Assembly: GCA_023430685.1 (NCBI GenBank)
Contig: JAEYZH010000145.1
Span: 1-7,353 of the forward strand
Length of the DNA: 7,353 nt
Origin: Pseudomonadota bacterium
GTDB taxonomy: Bacteria > Pseudomonadota > Gammaproteobacteria > Xanthomonadales > Rhodanobacteraceae
Direction: 5' to 3'
Shown: positions 5,952 through 7,353 of the stretch, in pieces
Position numbering within the stretch: the stretch's first letter is position 1
How the letters are laid out: each line of letters opens with the position of its first letter
Translations under genes and position numbers: made by a program
Notes under the pieces: generated by a model
Databases searched by the model: none
Told to the model about the DNA's origin: nothing
What the model saw: only the letters and a program-made list of their open reading frames with translations

Positions 5952-7306
5952 GGGCAATCCTCGCATGGGGCTCGCGGCAGTCTAGCAGCGCGTGCTGAAG
6001 ACCCGATCAACACCGATGCCGCGGCCATCAGGCTCGCGACGCACGGCCAGCCGAGGTAGCGCAATTCGGCCGCGGGCGCGAGCACGACGAGCGGCAATGC
6101 ATAGAGCCATGCACTCGCGAGCAGCACGAGGCAGAGGCGCCCGTCGAGCCTGGCGCGCCTGCGCCACGCGAACGGCAACGCGAGCAGGCCAGGCACGAGG
6201 CAGGGCCAGGCCGCGAGGCCGGCGCCCGCGTAATGCCGCTGCGCGAACGCGGCCACGAGCCGATGCAGGTGGCCGTCGTTGGCGTGCACGGGCGGGTTGT
6301 CGCCGAACGGGACCACGGCGTCGACGAACGCGAGTTCGCGCGGCCATTCCGGCGCGCGCTGGCCGAACAGTGCGCGCGCGAGGCGCCAGCGGTGCGCGAG
6401 CCAGGCGCGCGGCTCGGCGCGGATCGCCTCGAACCAGGCCGCGCGCAACGTCGAGAGTTGGGACGCATCGAACGGCGGATCGAACGGATCGCGCAGCCCG
6501 CCCCGCGTGCCCTGCAGCATCGGCGTATTGCTCCACGGCCGGAATGCCTGCGCGAGGTCGGCCACGTCGAGCGCGGGCCCGTGCATGAACGCAGGCAGGT
6601 ACAGGCGATCGGTCGCGACCGAGATCGCGGCGAGGTCGAACTGCGCGAGCGAAGGCCACACCGGTACCCGCCGCGTCGCCTGCGCATCGAGCAGCCGCCC
6701 GGCGGCCCCGAACACGAGCAGCAGCGTCGATGCGAGCGCGAACACGCGCCATCGGGCGCGCTCGCCGCGCAGCGCGAGCACCGACGCCCATGCGACCAGC
6801 GGGACCGTCGCGGGCAGCGCGTTGTGGCGCAGCAGCGTCGCCCAGCCGAGCGCGAGCGCGGCCGGCAGCAACCAGTGGCGGCGTCCGCCCGCTGCGACCT
6901 GCGCGAGTGCGCCGCTCGCGAACACGAGCGCGGCGAACAATGCGACGTCGGTCCAGACGTGTGCGCGCAGCACGAGCACCACCGGGGCGAAGCCGACCAG
7001 CACGAACCACGCGACGCCGCGCAGCGCGCTTGCGCCGAGCGCCTGCGCGACCAGCGCGAGCCCGCTCCAGAACAACGCGAGCTGCAGCGCGAACATCCCG
7101 CCAGGCCCATCGGCGAATGCGAGGCTCGCGCGCCACGCGAGCACGAACGCCGGCGGAACCAGCGTGCTGCTCTCGCCGCCGCGCGCTTGCCACCACGCAT
7201 ACGCCGAATCGAACGAGACCTGGCCCGGCCAGGACGCGGCGACATCGAACGCGAAGCCGGCCAGCCCGAGCAGCCAGGGCCAGTTGCGCGCGGCCTCAAA
7301 GCGCAT
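5948..7306 (-). CDS. Polytopic membrane protein, GT-C glycosyltransferase-like layout (452 aa)
   Basis: This is an inner-membrane protein with about ten hydrophobic segments: roughly seven or eight in residues 8-202, a large hydrophilic loop over about 206-361, and three at the C terminus (362-436). This order, with a first exposed loop holding WPGQVSFDS (26-34) and a double proline (51-52), then RAHVWTDVA (114-122) and LRHNALPA (159-166), resembles lipid-linked-sugar glycosyltransferases of the GT-C fold and related uncharacterised families. In relatives, as I recall them, the double proline is usually preceded by His (HPP); here it is Val. If the assignment holds, it would transfer a sugar from a polyprenyl carrier on the periplasmic side. 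The ATG at 7306 is preferred over 7348 because it leaves only an 11-base overlap with the upstream gene; neither has a good Shine-Dalgarno site, so coupling to upstream translation is likely. Membrane topology is confident, function is tentative. Confidence 0.8.
   Translation of the reverse strand: MRFEAARNWPWLLGLAGFAFDVAASWPGQVSFDSAYAWWQARGGESSTLVPPAFVLAWRASLAFADGPGGMFALQLALFWSGLALVAQALGASALRGVAWFVLVGFAPVVLVLRAHVWTDVALFAALVFASGALAQVAAGGRRHWLLPAALALGWATLLRHNALPATVPLVAWASVLALRGERARWRVFALASTLLLVFGAAGRLLDAQATRRVPVWPSLAQFDLAAISVATDRLYLPAFMHGPALDVADLAQAFRPWSNTPMLQGTRGGLRDPFDPPFDASQLSTLRAAWFEAIRAEPRAWLAHRWRLARALFGQRAPEWPRELAFVDAVVPFGDNPPVHANDGHLHRLVAAFAQRHYAGAGLAAWPCLVPGLLALPFAWRRRARLDGRLCLVLLASAWLYALPLVVLAPAAELRYLGWPCVASLMAAASVLIGSSARAARLPRAPCEDCP
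5958..5962 (-). promoter_or_regulatory. Shine-Dalgarno site inside the end of the membrane protein gene
   Basis: GAGGA on the minus strand lies six bases before the ATG at 5951, within the last codons of the upstream gene. With the ATGA overlap it indicates that ribosomes finishing the upstream gene can re-initiate here. Confidence 0.7.
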
Positions 7307-7353
7307 CGACGTCGAGCAGTCGCGCGGCCGCGCGCGCGTCGAACGCATGCGCA
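7296..7353 (-). CDS. C-terminal fragment of an unidentified gene, cut by the window edge
   Basis: One minus-strand frame enters at the right edge and ends at the TGA at 7296-7298, giving the last 18 residues AHAFDARAAARLLDVDAL. Codon use is biased to G/C in the third position like the real genes, and the ending is a plausible amphipathic helix. It overlaps the ATG at 7306 by 11 bases, a typical operon junction. Too little is visible to name a product. Confidence 0.5.
   Translation of the reverse strand, partial: AHAFDARAAARLLDVDAL

Noticed and set aside
5982..7196. Long minus-strand frames (404 and 423 codons) overlapping the membrane protein gene.
   Set aside because: They are Arg/Ala or Arg/Ser/Cys-rich shifted readings of a gene whose true frame shows clear membrane segments and operon overlaps at both ends.

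Overview
The window is GC-rich bacterial DNA. Every gene I can support lies on the minus strand, so the genes read from right to left. Reading that way: the last codons of an unidentified gene at the right edge; a 452-residue polytopic membrane protein with a GT-C-like layout; a 115-residue cytosolic protein of unknown function; a 1210-residue exported multidomain protein that opens with a sialidase-like beta-propeller; and a 421-residue membrane flavocytochrome of the ferric reductase/NADPH oxidase type. The 169 bases at the left edge hold no gene I can assign.

The organism is probably a gammaproteobacterium of the Xanthomonadales (Lysobacterales), perhaps near Dokdonella or Rudaea. This inference rests on codon use strongly biased to G/C in the third position and on the mosaic of the large exported protein. 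That mosaic includes a VSGLTGSGL-type module ending in VTC and an IFADGFDG motif, both of which I associate from memory with secreted proteins of that order. No rRNA or marker gene is present to confirm it.

The right half (about 5604-7353) looks like the end of an operon. The partial gene at the edge overlaps the start of the membrane protein by 11 bases. The membrane protein's stop overlaps the start of the 115-residue gene in an ATGA junction. The three are therefore likely co-transcribed and translationally coupled. A gap of 323 bases follows, with a possible stem-loop near its upstream end and a weak promoter candidate for the large exported protein.

The left half holds two genes that look like separate transcription units. 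The exported propeller protein ends in a strong intrinsic terminator with a cUUCGg tetraloop. The flavocytochrome follows, with its own strong Shine-Dalgarno sequence. Nothing links these two functionally beyond position.

I see no mobile element, CRISPR array, RNA gene or obvious new multi-gene system. The items most worth a second look are the flavocytochrome, whose heme-histidine spacing equals that of NOX2 as I recall it, and the modular architecture of the large exported protein.
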